In this document: positions 39,208-47,902 of the stretch, one piece after another
Position numbering within the stretch: position 1 is the stretch's first letter
How the letters are laid out: each line of letters opens with the position of its first letter
DNA from: Phyllobacterium phragmitis
GTDB taxonomy: Bacteria; Pseudomonadota; Alphaproteobacteria; Rhizobiales; Rhizobiaceae
Direction: 5' to 3'
DNA: 64,000 bases
Assembly (NCBI RefSeq): GCF_002980495.1
Contig: NZ_PVBR01000003.1
Coordinates: 1-64,000 of the forward strand
The notes under the pieces: model-generated
Seen by the model: only the letters and a program-made list of their open reading frames with translations
Databases searched by the model: none
Told to the model about the DNA's origin: nothing
Program-made: the position numbers and the translations under genes

Positions 39208-39281
39208 GATTTTGGTCTCCTTCGCCGGATCGCCGGCAGTTCCGTTTTGCTTTCCCATAAACGACAGAGAGAGCCGCAAAC

Positions 39282-39396
39282 AAAAAAGCTGCCAAAACGA
39301 GCAATCGCGCCCGAACAGGCAGCAATCGTCGCTTTGGCAGCCTTGCCTTTGAACGCCCTTCATTGGACGTTTGCGTATGCGGGTCCCCCTCTGGAC
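39282..39396 (-). promoter_or_regulatory. nrtA leader with ANTAR-type hairpins and attenuation terminator (NasT target)
   Basis: Read on the minus strand, the leader first forms GTCC-AGAGGG-GGAC (39383-39396) and later GGC-AAGGCT-GCC (39336-39347). Both loops are six bases with A at position 1 and G at 4, the hallmark of ANTAR-protein targets. The second hairpin overlaps the left arm of a strong terminator: GCTGCCAAAGCGA pairs with TCGTTTTGGCAGC over 13 bases, followed by six T (39282-39341). NasT binding should favour the hairpins and block the terminator. The second hairpin's stem is short (3 bp). Confidence 0.75.
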
Positions 39397-39410
39397 TTAA
39401 AAAAAGACGA

Positions 39411-39427
39411 AGCACGAACCGTGCCAA
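39411..39427 (-). promoter_or_regulatory. Sigma54 (RpoN) promoter of the nitrate operon
   Basis: On the minus strand TTGGCACG-GTTC-GTGCT has the invariant GG and GC ten bases apart and one mismatch to the TTGGCACG-N4-TTGCT consensus. Transcription would start near 39399, right before the first ANTAR-type hairpin. The same bases form a palindrome (GCACG-GTT-CGTGC), so a regulator site is an alternative reading. Confidence 0.6.
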
Positions 39428-39567
39428 TCTCAGAGATGGACTTTTTATTGTATAATTTCAATTAGTTGATCAGTTGCCGCGTTTGTCATGCGCTGAAGGT
39501 GCCGTGCTTCAGGGTAGCCTATTTTTCGCGCAAGGCTCATTTTTTGTGCAGCGCGGCGAAATGGGGC
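39428..39567. other. Upstream region of the nitrate operon promoter
   Basis: These 140 bases lie between the nasS stop and the sigma54-like promoter. They should hold NtrC sites if the promoter is RpoN-dependent. An inverted pair CTGAAG...CTTCAG (near 39493-39512) flanks GTGCCGTG, but no convincing NtrC consensus site was recognised by eye. Confidence 0.3.
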
Positions 39568-40803
39568 CTAGTTTCCGCGATGGCCGTTCTGGCCGGCAAT
39601 GTAGGCGTCGATTGCATCCGGATCGAATATGCGGCCGTCGAAGAAGCCGTCGGGACCGAGTACCAGGCCGGCCTTTGAGGCGCCGACGGGCTGCGGCCGC
39701 GAAAGCGCGCCCTCCACTTTGAGATTGGCGCCCGGAAGCGGAGCCGGAAGGGGCTTGAGCGCTCGGCGATAGATATCCGGCCGGTAGGAATCACGGGCGA
39801 TCACGGCATTTTTCGCCGAGTGCCCGCATTGTCCCCACCGCACCATCTGGCTGTAAAACCACAAGGCGTGGCTCTGCCAGGGAAATGTCGCCGCCTTGGC
39901 ATGCCTGACAAAAAAATCGTCGACCTGAACGATATGATCCGGCCGGGTGGCCAGCGCACCCGTCAGGCAGCCGAGAACGAGCTTCTCATCGACATTGAGC
40001 CATTGCGGCCGCGACAGGATGGCCGCCAATTCTTCCGCATTGTCCGAGCCCGCACACCATTCAGCCGCTCGATAGAGCGCCCTCAGCAAAGCATCGAGCA
40101 CGTCGCCTTGGGCATTTGCCCAGCGGGATGTTACGCCAAGCACTTTTTCCGGGCTGTTGCGCCATATCCGCGCCTTGACCGTGATGATGCGACCGCTTCC
40201 ACGGCTGACGGCCACGCTGTTCCACGGCTCACCTACGCAACACATATCGATATTCCCCGAAGCCAGGGCATCAGGCATGAGCGGCGGCGGCACGACAATG
40301 ATATCCACATCCCGCTCGGGGTCGACCCCGCAAGCGGTCAGCCAATAGCGCAATTCATAATTATGCCCCGAGAAAGGGTGCACCACAGCGATGCGCAGCC
40401 GCTCCATTCCCGCTTCGCTACGCGCTGCAATCACGGTCTTCAGCGCGCGGCCGGCGTCGGCTGGATCAAGATCCCCGGCCATGCCGCGGCCCGACATGTC
40501 TTCATAAAGAGGCACTGAGGCCGTGACGGCATTGCCGCCAAGCCCCAGCGCCATAGGCGCAATCAGCGGAACCGAAAGCGGCGAAAGCCCGAGATTGGAA
40601 GCTATCGGCATCGGCGCAAGCATATGGGCCGCCTCGAAATGCCCCACCGCAACACGGTCGCGTATATTGGCCCATGACGTCTCGCGGACGAGGTTCACAT
40701 CAATATGCTCGTCGCGCGCAAACCCTTTTTCCGCTGCCGCAATCAGGATCGCGCTGTCGAGAAGCGGCAAAAAGCCGATGGTGATCTCTGCCCCGTCCGT
40801 CAT
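39568..40803 (-). CDS. nasS: Nitrate/nitrite sensor NasS
   Basis: A 411-residue cytoplasmic NrtA homologue lacking a signal peptide (begins MTDGAEITIGFLPLLDSAILI). It keeps the ligand region ([30 protein letters not shown]). NasS binds NasT in the absence of nitrate and releases it when nitrate is bound. It lies 2 bases after nasT, with which it is co-transcribed. The lack of a signal peptide and the nasT neighbour separate it from true nitrate-binding transporter proteins. Confidence 0.92.
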   Translation of the reverse strand: MTDGAEITIGFLPLLDSAILIAAAEKGFARDEHIDVNLVRETSWANIRDRVAVGHFEAAHMLAPMPIASNLGLSPLSVPLIAPMALGLGGNAVTASVPLYEDMSGRGMAGDLDPADAGRALKTVIAARSEAGMERLRIAVVHPFSGHNYELRYWLTACGVDPERDVDIIVVPPPLMPDALASGNIDMCCVGEPWNSVAVSRGSGRIITVKARIWRNSPEKVLGVTSRWANAQGDVLDALLRALYRAAEWCAGSDNAEELAAILSRPQWLNVDEKLVLGCLTGALATRPDHIVQVDDFFVRHAKAATFPWQSHALWFYSQMVRWGQCGHSAKNAVIARDSYRPDIYRRALKPLPAPLPGANLKVEGALSRPQPVGASKAGLVLGPDGFFDGRIFDPDAIDAYIAGQNGHRGN

Positions 40804-40805
40804 CG

Positions 40806-41396
40806 CTATTCCTCCAGCAGTCCGGCAGCCATCACGAGGCTCTGCGCGATTTCAGCGATCTTGCGGTTCTGGTTCATGGCCGTTTTGCGCAGGAGCCGAT
40901 AGGCATCCTCTTCGCTCAGCCCCTTCGATTTCATCAGGATGCCCTTTGCGCGATCGATGATCTTGCGATTTTCCAGCTCGCTACGCGCTTCTTCCAGCTC
41001 ACGCGCCATCTTCGAAAAAGCATTGAAGCGGCTGATCGCCATATCGAGGATCGGCTTGACGCGCTCCTGCCGCAGACCATCGACGATATAGGCGGAAACC
41101 CCGGCCTCGACCGCCGCCTCGATCGTGCTTTGGTCGGAGCGGTCGACGAACATAGCAATCGGCCGGTTGACGGAGCGGGAAAGCTGAAACATGCTTTCCA
41201 GCATGTCGCGATTGGGGTTTTCGAGATCGATGACAATGACGTCGGGTCGCAGTGTCTCGATAATACGCCCGACACCTTGAACGTCGTGAATGACCGTGAC
41301 ATTGCCATGCCCCGCCTGCCGCAACCCCTCCTCGATCACGGAGGCGCGGATCGCGTTTTCGTCAATTACCAGAATGATCAGGTCGCGAAGCGTCAT
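40806..41396 (-). CDS. nasT: Nitrate-responsive antiterminator NasT (ANTAR)
   Basis: A 196-residue protein with a pseudo-receiver domain (LIILVIDENAIRASVIEEGL, DVIVIDLENPNRDML) and a C-terminal RNA-binding ANTAR domain (ENRKIIDRAKGILMKSKGLS..AYRLLRKTAMNQNRKIAEIA). Freed from NasS by nitrate, it binds paired hairpins in nas mRNA leaders and prevents termination. A matching leader lies upstream of nrtA. The start at 41396 (MTLRDL) fits family length; no strong ribosome site is seen. Confidence 0.92.
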   Translation of the reverse strand: MTLRDLIILVIDENAIRASVIEEGLRQAGHGNVTVIHDVQGVGRIIETLRPDVIVIDLENPNRDMLESMFQLSRSVNRPIAMFVDRSDQSTIEAAVEAGVSAYIVDGLRQERVKPILDMAISRFNAFSKMARELEEARSELENRKIIDRAKGILMKSKGLSEEDAYRLLRKTAMNQNRKIAEIAQSLVMAAGLLEE

Positions 41397-41470
41397 GACG
41401 GCATACATGCCGCAGGACGGATTTTTTCGCAATGCAATATTGCCAAAACAATTTGCAAGTCTTTTCATGA

Positions 41471-42487
41471 CTAAAAAATAGGCGCGCCCGGAACGATCAG
41501 GCTCTCATGCCCGCCCCAGCTCACACCGAGCTGAAACAGCGACAGCGCATTGGTGAAGGCGGGGACATCGACGCCCTCCTTGAAAATGAAGGAGAACAGG
41601 CCTGACGTGCCGGAAAGTCCCGGCGGCAGCTGATTGCCGAGACCGGGATGGCAGACCGTCTCAACCGCATCGTGAGCGGCGAGCCTGCGGGCGATGGAAA
41701 GGGCTGCCGCCTCATGCGCCTTCATGCGCATCGGCAGGGTGCGCAGGCGGCGGATCAGGAGCCAGGCATCGAAGGGCGAAAGCTTGCCGCCGAGATAGGG
41801 ATAGGCGACGCTTTTGATCTTCTGGATATGCGCCTTCGACCCGGCCACCACATCGCTATGGCCGCCGAGATATTTCGACGCCGAATGGACGACCAGATCG
41901 ACCCCGAGCGCCAAGGGCTGCTGGAAGATCGGGCTCGCCCAGCTATTGTCGATGAGGCTCGTCACGCCATGCCGGCGCGCGAGCGCGCGGGCATCATGGG
42001 CTTCCATCACCCAGTTCGTCGGGCTTTCCATGTAGAAGAGTTTCGCACCCGGCAGCGCCTTGGCAACGGCATCCTCGTCGAGACCATCCACATAGGTCAC
42101 TTCGATGCGGTAGCGCTTGAGCAGCGTGCCGAAGAGCCGGTAGGCGTCGGGATAGCAATGCCTGACGCAGACGATGCGGTCGCCCGGCTCGACGAAGCTC
42201 AACACGGTCGAGGAGATCGCCGCCATGCCGCTGGCAAATCCAAGCGCATCCTCCCCGCCTTCGAGCCTGGCAAGCATCTCCTCGAAATGCCTGACCGTGG
42301 GGTTCAGCCCGCGCGTATAGGTCGGGCGAACCTTTTCCCCGCGATAGGTCGCCTCCATTTCGCCATAGGATGAAAAGGTGAACAGCGAGGTCTGCACGAT
42401 GGGCGGCACCACAGCGTCGAAAGCATTGCCCTCATCATGGGCGACGATGAGGGAGGCCTGATCGATGATATCGACGCCGCTTTTTAT
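41471..42487 (-). pseudogene. Cystathionine gamma-synthase-like PLP enzyme, degraded at both ends
   Basis: The frame encodes about 338 residues of a Cys/Met-metabolism PLP enzyme with the PLP-lysine block VVHSASKYLGGHSDV. Family members here run to about 390 residues, but this one stops right after SWGGHESLIVPG, losing the C-terminal ~50 residues, three bases from the nasT reading frame. The natural start appears lost: the codon before KSGVDIIDQ is ATA (42485-42487), and no ATG with a ribosome site precedes it. Probably non-functional. Confidence 0.7.
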
Positions 42488-42500
42488 TTCGACCCGCTTT

Positions 42501-43220
42501 TCATTTCGACATGTCCTTGATGTCTTCCTCGACGATCTGAAGGATCGCCAATGTCTTTTCACGCGCCCTGGCGGGATCGCCGGCAGCGATCGCATCGTAG
42601 AGTTCGCGGTGAAAGGGGAAGGAGCGGCGGGCGAAATCCGGCCGGTCGAAAGGCCGGTCCCAGAAACGCTCGAACGCTTCGCGCATCTGCTCCAGCAATT
42701 GCGGAAAAAGCGAATTATGGGTGGCATCATAGATCGCCAGATGAAAGGCCAGGTCCTCGCGGCTCGACGTGCCTTTCACATTGTGCGCGTATTCCATCTC
42801 GTTCAGCCGCGCTTCGATGATGGCAAGGTCCTCCGGCGTGCGCCGGATCGCGGCGAGCGCGCCGGCCTCGGCCTCGAGTCCGCGGCGAACATCGAGCGTC
42901 TGCAACAAGGCATCGCGCAGATGCATGGCATCGATCGACAGGGGCATATGAACGGTGCCGGATGAAACGGTCCGCAGCAGATAGGTGCCGCTGCCCTTGC
43001 GGGATTCGACGACGCCGAGCGCCTGGAAATGGCGGATGACCTCGCGCACCGTCGAGCGGCCCACGGCAAGCGCCTGCATCAGCTCACGCTCGGCTGGCAG
43101 GCGATCGCCCGCCTTGAGCTTCGAGCGTTCGATATAATCGGCAAGCGCCTTGAGAACGGCGCGCGTTCGGTCGGCCGGCGGCAATGGCTGCAGATCATGC
43201 CTGGGAGCTTCGATGCTCAT
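42501..43220 (-). CDS. GntR-family regulator (FadR subfamily, FCD domain)
   Basis: A 239-residue regulator with winged helix (LKAGDRLPAERELMQALAVGRSTVREVIRHFQALGVV) and FCD ligand domain (REDLAFHLAIYDATHNSLF, FPFHRELYDAI). It lies just upstream of the decayed PLP-enzyme gene in the same direction, so it probably once controlled it. The effector is unknown. The start at 43220 (MSIEAPRHDL) is the family-like one. Confidence 0.85.
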   Translation of the reverse strand: MSIEAPRHDLQPLPPADRTRAVLKALADYIERSKLKAGDRLPAERELMQALAVGRSTVREVIRHFQALGVVESRKGSGTYLLRTVSSGTVHMPLSIDAMHLRDALLQTLDVRRGLEAEAGALAAIRRTPEDLAIIEARLNEMEYAHNVKGTSSREDLAFHLAIYDATHNSLFPQLLEQMREAFERFWDRPFDRPDFARRSFPFHRELYDAIAAGDPARAREKTLAILQIVEEDIKDMSK

Positions 43221-43292
43221 ACTGTCCAGCCTTGTCCCGGCATATTGTACGCCTGGTTCATTCAAATTGGTCTGACATCTGATAGATTGCAT

Positions 43293-43510
43293 CGGCGCCG
43301 GCGAGGCGTCAAGTGGCGAGCAGCCATAAATCCGCAGGGATAGCGATATCGCCGCTATCCTCCCGGATAGGTGCTGGCATATTCATTTGTGGAGGAGTGA
43401 AGAAGGTCGCAGCGAGACGCGCCGAAAGGGACCGTCAAGCAGTCCATCATCCCGCCAGAGCAGAGCAATGCTCGATTACCAGGGCCGTCAAAGGCTCCGG
43501 CTGTTTTGAT
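43293..43510. other. Intergenic stretch, nothing recognised
   Basis: About 220 bases (plus the leader of the GntR gene) between two minus-strand regulator genes. No gene, terminator or repeat family could be recognised. A short inverted sequence AGCGATATCGCCGCT-like lies near 43344-43358 but is weak. Confidence 0.4.
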
Positions 43511-43900
43511 TCAGAGGGCTCCCTTGCCTTCTGCCGTTTCCAGATTGCCGTTCGAATGCACACGGTTGAACGCTTCGATCTGCGCAACCAGATCCTGAAC
43601 GCGTTGCTGCGCCGACGCGGCATCCGTCATCGCAGCGCGAAGGCTGCGCAAGAGAACGTCAAGTTGGAGAGCGTTAAGTTCAACAGGACTATCTTCCGAC
43701 GGGCCGGGGCCTCTTCCCATCAACAGCCATGACGGGCTTACGCCCAGAATACCCGCCATCATCGCGACGCGGTTGGCGCGCGGTGCAGCGCTGTCGGTTT
43801 CCCAGGCTCTCCAGCTTGCGGTCTTGACGCCAAGCCTTCGCGCCGCCTGCGCGATCGAGAGCTGCATTGCCTCGCGGGCCAGCGAAATACGGCCGCCCAT
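43511..43900 (-). CDS. XRE-family helix-turn-helix regulator
   Basis: A 129-residue protein with an N-terminal Cro/CI-type helix-turn-helix (ISLAREAMQLSIAQAARRLGVKTASWRAWETDSAAPRANRVAMMAGILGVSPSWLLMGRGP) and a helical C-terminal tail that may mediate dimerisation. No phage or toxin-antitoxin partner is adjacent. Target unknown; a palindrome upstream at 44028-44043 might be its operator. Confidence 0.8.
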   Translation of the reverse strand: MGGRISLAREAMQLSIAQAARRLGVKTASWRAWETDSAAPRANRVAMMAGILGVSPSWLLMGRGPGPSEDSPVELNALQLDVLLRSLRAAMTDAASAQQRVQDLVAQIEAFNRVHSNGNLETAEGKGAL

Positions 43901-44027
43901 GGTGTTGTCCTGTGAGAATTCATTATCGGGATGTTGATCGAAAATCGCTCTATCCTCCAGTCTCGCCTAAGTTGTTCTGAATCTTCCGCGAAGCATCGGG
44001 GCGAGCGCCTGGGGTGCTTCGGAAACC

Positions 44028-44043
44028 CTACCCGAAACGGTAG
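44028..44043. promoter_or_regulatory. Inverted repeat upstream of the XRE gene
   Basis: CTACC-CGAAAC-GGTAG is a perfect 5-base inverted repeat 128 bases upstream of the XRE start. It could be an operator; the evidence is only its symmetry and place. Confidence 0.3.
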
Positions 44044-44234
44044 AATTTAATGGGCACGGGGCGCGCACCACGCTGCCCCGGGCAAACCGCAGGTTCGCCC
44101 ATGTGCTCCGCCGACTATATGCGGCCATTGTGTAAATTCTGCCACAGCGGCGCTGGGCGAAGGAAATATGCACAACTCCAAGTACCGGCGAACGACCGGC
44201 CGGGTCAACCCCCGGAGGCCTCAAAATGCGAAAG

Positions 44235-44259
44235 GGCCGAGCCTTGTCGAGGCTCGGCC
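44235..44259 (-). terminator. Terminator-like hairpin after the aminotransferase gene
   Basis: GGCCGAGCC (44235-44243) pairs perfectly with GGCTCGGCC (44251-44259). On the minus strand it is followed by a T-rich stretch (CTTTCGCATTTTG), as expected for the end of the asnC-ssd-aminotransferase unit. Confidence 0.6.
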
Positions 44260-44302
44260 ACCAGACATGCAGTTGTCAGTCACGGTGCGCCAGCATCCGG
44301 CA

Positions 44303-45682
44303 TCAAGGACGCGGCAGGACCGTCTCGACCGCATCGAGCGCTGCGGAAACCACGATATCGGCCTCCTCGCGCGTCAGGCAAAGCGGCGGTGCGAAGCCGA
44401 GAATATCACCCTGCGGCATGGCCCGGCCGATGACGCCGCGCTCCCCCAGCGCCGTTGCGATCTTCGCACCGATTTTCAGCGCCGGATCTAAGAACACCCG
44501 ATCGTCCTTGTCCGCGACGAATTCCACCGCCGCCATCATGCCATCGCCGCGCACCTCGCCGACATTGGGATGATCTGCCAGCGCATTGCTGAGGCTCTGG
44601 CGGAAATAGGCGCCGGTCTCGCCTGCATTGCGCACGAGGTCGAGCTTGTCGATCAGTTCCAGATTGGCGACGCCTGCAGCAGCACAGATCGGATGCGCCG
44701 AATAGGTCCAGCCATGGCCGATGGGGCCAAGCTCGTCCGAGCCCTTGACCAGCACTTGCCAGACCCTGTCGGAGACGATGGTGCCGGAGAGCGGTGCATA
44801 GGCCGAGGTCAGGCCTTTGGCGATGGTGATCAGATCGGGCTTGATGCCGTAATGGTCCGAACCGAACATGGTGCCGAGCCGGCCGAAGCCGGTGACGACC
44901 TCATCGGCAACGAGCAGGATGTCGTATTTCTGCAAAACGGCCTGGATCTTCTCCCAGTAGCCGGCTGGCGGCGGAACGATGCCGCCGGTGCCGAGAATCG
45001 GCTCGCCGATGAAGGCGGCGACGGTTTCCGGCCCCTCGGCCAGGATCATCTCCTCCAACTTGTCGGCACAATGTTGCGAAAACTGCTCTTCGCTCATCGA
45101 GCGGTCGGCGCGGCGGAAATAATAGGGTGCTTCGGTGTGCAGGATCGGCGCGCGCGGCAGGTCGAACGCATTGTGGAAGAGTTCCAGGCCGGTCAGGCTT
45201 CCGGTCATGACGCCGGAGCCGTGATAGCCGCGCCAGCGCGAGATGATCTTCTTCTTTTCCGGGCGACCGAGGATGTTGTTGTAATACCAGATGAGCTTGA
45301 TGTTGGTCTCGTTCGCATCCGATCCCGACAGGCCGAAATAGACGCGGCTCATGCCTTCCGGCGCGCGATCGATGATCATCTTGGCAAGCGTGATCGAGAC
45401 ATCCGTGCCATGCCCGACATAGGAATGGTAATAGGCGAGATTCTTCGCCTGTTCGGCGATGGCATCGGCGATTTCCTGCCGGCCATAGCCGACATTGACG
45501 CAGTAAAGACCGGCGAACGCATCGAGGCTTTTGCGCCCGGCGCTGTCGGTGATGTAGACGCCCTCGCCTTCTCGTATGATGCGTGTGGGAGTATCACCAC
45601 GCGCATGCATACCCATGTGGGTCGACGGGTGGAAGAAATGATCGCGGTCCCAGGCAGTGAGTTCGTTCGAACGGTCAAGCAT
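44303..45682 (-). CDS. doeD: Class III aminotransferase, probable L-2,4-diaminobutyrate transaminase of ectoine breakdown
   Basis: A 459-residue PLP enzyme of the omega-aminotransferase family with GLSGSDANETNIKL, the Asp motif LLVADEVVTGFGRLG and the PLP lysine in ITIAKGLTSAYAPLSG. In ectoine degradation DoeD (Atf) converts diaminobutyrate to aspartate semialdehyde. It lies downstream of ssd and asnC, matching the asnC-ssd-atf group of ectoine clusters. By sequence alone a GABA or beta-alanine transaminase is possible. Confidence 0.78.
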   Translation of the reverse strand: MLDRSNELTAWDRDHFFHPSTHMGMHARGDTPTRIIREGEGVYITDSAGRKSLDAFAGLYCVNVGYGRQEIADAIAEQAKNLAYYHSYVGHGTDVSITLAKMIIDRAPEGMSRVYFGLSGSDANETNIKLIWYYNNILGRPEKKKIISRWRGYHGSGVMTGSLTGLELFHNAFDLPRAPILHTEAPYYFRRADRSMSEEQFSQHCADKLEEMILAEGPETVAAFIGEPILGTGGIVPPPAGYWEKIQAVLQKYDILLVADEVVTGFGRLGTMFGSDHYGIKPDLITIAKGLTSAYAPLSGTIVSDRVWQVLVKGSDELGPIGHGWTYSAHPICAAAGVANLELIDKLDLVRNAGETGAYFRQSLSNALADHPNVGEVRGDGMMAAVEFVADKDDRVFLDPALKIGAKIATALGERGVIGRAMPQGDILGFAPPLCLTREEADIVVSAALDAVETVLPRP

Positions 45683-45705
45683 GTCGATTTCCTGTTATTC
45701 GTATT

Positions 45706-47199
45706 TCAGTTCAGGTCGAGGCAGAGATATTTGAGTTCGGTGAAGGCTTCGATGCCATGGCGCGATCCCTCACGCCCGAGGCCGGACTGTTTGACGCCGC
45801 CGAACGGAATGGGCGCGCCGGTGATCTTGACCCGGTTGAAGGCGATCATGCCGTATTCGAGCGCGCGCCCAAGCCTCGCCATGCGCGCGCCGTCTTTGGT
45901 GACGACATAGGCGACGAGGCCATATTCCGTGGCATTGGCGCGGGCGACGACCTCTTCCTCCGTCTCGAAGGACGTCACCGCCGCCACCGGCCCAAACGTC
46001 TCCTCGCGCATGATCAGCGCATCGTCGGGAACCTCGGTCAGAAGCGTCGGACGGTAAAAGAGCGGCCCCGCCTCGTGGCGGCTGCCGCCGGTCAGACAAT
46101 GGGCGCCGCGCTTCAGCGCGTCCTTGACCTGCTCCTCCACCTTGAGGACCGCGCGCTCATGCATCAGCGGCCCGATATCCACGACATCCTCCAGACCCGG
46201 CGCGACCTTCAGCGCCGCGATCCTCTCGGCAAAGGCCTTGCAGAAGGCATCATGCACCGGGCGTTCGACATAGATCCGGTTGGCCGCGAGGCAATCCTGA
46301 CCCGAGGTGGCGAATTTGGCGGCGATGGCGATATCTATGGCGCGATCGATATCCGCATCGGCAAAGACGATCAGCGGTGCATGGCCGCCAAGCTCCATGA
46401 CGAGGTTCTTCATCGTCGGCGCGCATTGCGCCGCGATCAGCCGCCCGATTTCGGTCGATCCGGTAAAACTCATGGCCCGGACGCGGGCATCCTCGCACAG
46501 ACGCCCGACGATCGTCGCGGCATCGCCGGTGACGATATTGAACACGCCTGCGGGAATGCCCGCCCGGTCGGCCAGTTCGGCAAGCGCCAACGCTGATAGC
46601 GGCGTTTCGGAGGAAGGATGTGCGACGATGGTGCAGCCTGCGGCGAGAGCCGCCGCGGCTTTTCGCGTCAGCATGGCAGCCGGGAAGTTCCACGGCGTCA
46701 CCACGCCGACCACACCCACCGCCTCACGCCGGATCATCATCTCGGCATCGGCGAGATGGCTGGTGACGCTTTCGACATTGAGCCGCTTCGCCTCTTCCGC
46801 ATACCATTCGATAAACGAGGCGGCATAGTCGATCTCGCCGCGTGATTCCGCCAGCGGCTTGCCCTGTTCCAGCGTCATGATCAGCGCCAGATCTTCCTTC
46901 GCCGCGAGAATCAGATCGTGCCAGCGGCGCAGCCTGGTGCTGCGTTCGCGCGGAGGTAAATCCCGCCATGCGGGAAACGCCCTTGCCGCGGCATCGATGG
47001 CGCGGCTGGTCTGCTCCGCATCGATCTGCGCCACCCAGCCGATGGCGGCGCCCGTCGCGGGATCGCGGACCTCGAATGTCTGGCCCGCCTGCCCTGCCGT
47101 CCAGTGCCCGTCGATATAGGCAAGTTCGCGCAGCATGCGACGGTCGGCCAGGCGGTCGATAGCCGCATGACGGTCCGGGCGTGCAAAATGAGCGGACAT
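45706..47199 (-). CDS. doeC: Semialdehyde dehydrogenase, probable DoeC/Ssd of ectoine breakdown
   Basis: A 497-residue NAD(P)-dependent aldehyde dehydrogenase of the GabD type. It has VTPWNFPAAMLTRK, the catalytic glutamate in MELGGHAP and the catalytic cysteine in SGQDCLAANR. In ectoine pathways it oxidises aspartate semialdehyde to aspartate. It lies between asnC and the aminotransferase on the minus strand. Close relatives act on succinate semialdehyde, so specificity is inferred from context. Confidence 0.8.
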   Translation of the reverse strand: MSAHFARPDRHAAIDRLADRRMLRELAYIDGHWTAGQAGQTFEVRDPATGAAIGWVAQIDAEQTSRAIDAAARAFPAWRDLPPRERSTRLRRWHDLILAAKEDLALIMTLEQGKPLAESRGEIDYAASFIEWYAEEAKRLNVESVTSHLADAEMMIRREAVGVVGVVTPWNFPAAMLTRKAAAALAAGCTIVAHPSSETPLSALALAELADRAGIPAGVFNIVTGDAATIVGRLCEDARVRAMSFTGSTEIGRLIAAQCAPTMKNLVMELGGHAPLIVFADADIDRAIDIAIAAKFATSGQDCLAANRIYVERPVHDAFCKAFAERIAALKVAPGLEDVVDIGPLMHERAVLKVEEQVKDALKRGAHCLTGGSRHEAGPLFYRPTLLTEVPDDALIMREETFGPVAAVTSFETEEEVVARANATEYGLVAYVVTKDGARMARLGRALEYGMIAFNRVKITGAPIPFGGVKQSGLGREGSRHGIEAFTELKYLCLDLN

Positions 47200-47320
47200 G
47201 AAGCTCTCCCAAGCTGTTGGTCAGGCTTCATTCTGGCAGGAATACGCGGAGAGAGAGGCCGTTTGCGGCAGGATTTGCGGAGAGATCGTCTCGATATCAC
47301 GCATTTTGCGGAGAGATGGA

Positions 47321-47809
47321 CTACCCCTCAAGCGGAATGAGATCGGCCACCGGCAGGACGGCGTCGTCCTTGACCGTTCTTGTCACGATATAGGTGAAAT
47401 AGCGGTCGATGCCGATTTCGCGCTGCAGGAGATCATCGATCAGCCGCTGATAGGCATCGATATCGCGCGCGACGACCTTCAGGATATAATCGACGCCGCC
47501 GCCGACCGACCAGCAGGCCACCACTTCGGGAACGGCCTTGATCGCACGCTCGAACCGGTCGAAATCCGCCTGCCGATGTGCACCCAGCGTCACCTCCACC
47601 AACACGGTGGCCACCGGCGATACCAGGCGCAGCGCGATGCGGGCGTGATAGCCGGTGATAACGCCGGCTTTCTCCAGCCGCCGCAGCCGCGTCCAGCACG
47701 GCGTCGGCGAAAGCCCGACGCGTTCGGCGAGCGCCAGCTTGGTGATGCGGCCGTCACGCTGGATTTCGTCGAGAATGCGGATGTCGATCGGATCGAGTTT
47801 TAAAGTCAT
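47321..47809 (-). CDS. AsnC/Lrp-family regulator of the ectoine genes (DoeX-like)
   Basis: A 162-residue Lrp-type regulator with N-terminal helix-turn-helix (LDPIDIRILDEIQRDGRITKLALAERVGLSPTPCWTRLRRLE) and C-terminal RAM domain (TVLVEVTLGAH, EVVACWSVGGGVDYILKVVARDI). Such a regulator is a standing part of ectoine catabolic loci (asnC or doeX). It is divergent from enuR with an 85-base gap. The start at 47809 (MTLKLDPIDI) is the family-like one. Confidence 0.88.
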   Translation of the reverse strand: MTLKLDPIDIRILDEIQRDGRITKLALAERVGLSPTPCWTRLRRLEKAGVITGYHARIALRLVSPVATVLVEVTLGAHRQADFDRFERAIKAVPEVVACWSVGGGVDYILKVVARDIDAYQRLIDDLLQREIGIDRYFTYIVTRTVKDDAVLPVADLIPLEG

Positions 47810-47886
47810 TTCATGTCCATTGTGGATAGACAATGAACATGACGTTGTGATTTTTCGATTGTCAATTGCACTGACTTCGATCACTT

Positions 47887-47902
47887 ATGAAATCATGACA
47901 AT
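47887..47902 (-). promoter_or_regulatory. Candidate EnuR operator overlapping the enuR start
   Basis: On the minus strand ATTGTCATGATTTCAT matches the two direct repeats at 49315-49354 (ATTGACATGATTTGAT) at 14 of 16 positions. It covers the enuR ATG (47895) and the asnC-enuR gap edge, which would fit autoregulation. Confidence 0.5.

Larger units (their letters stand above)
43901..44302. other. 400-base intergenic region
   Basis: No convincing gene is present. It holds an inverted repeat (44028-44043) and a hairpin (44235-44259), annotated separately. The remainder is GC-rich non-coding sequence upstream of the XRE gene and downstream of the aminotransferase gene. Confidence 0.5.

Noticed and set aside
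39208-39363. A 52-residue N-terminal extension of NrtA
   Set aside because: It would translate the attenuation terminator and hide the signal peptide; AAGGAGA supports the start at 39207.
37414-39465. A 683-residue open frame antisense to nrtA and nrtB
   Set aside because: It spans two genes plus the nrtA leader and lacks domains; it is a by-product of high GC content.
44100-44200. A tRNA-like or small RNA gene in the 400-base gap
   Set aside because: No cloverleaf with an acceptor stem and anticodon loop could be drawn.
45706-47199. A dedicated GABA-shunt gabTD pair with the aminotransferase
   Set aside because: The pair follows an asnC gene and faces the enuR-ehu-eut-doe operon, which fits ectoine breakdown better; GABA activity is still possible.
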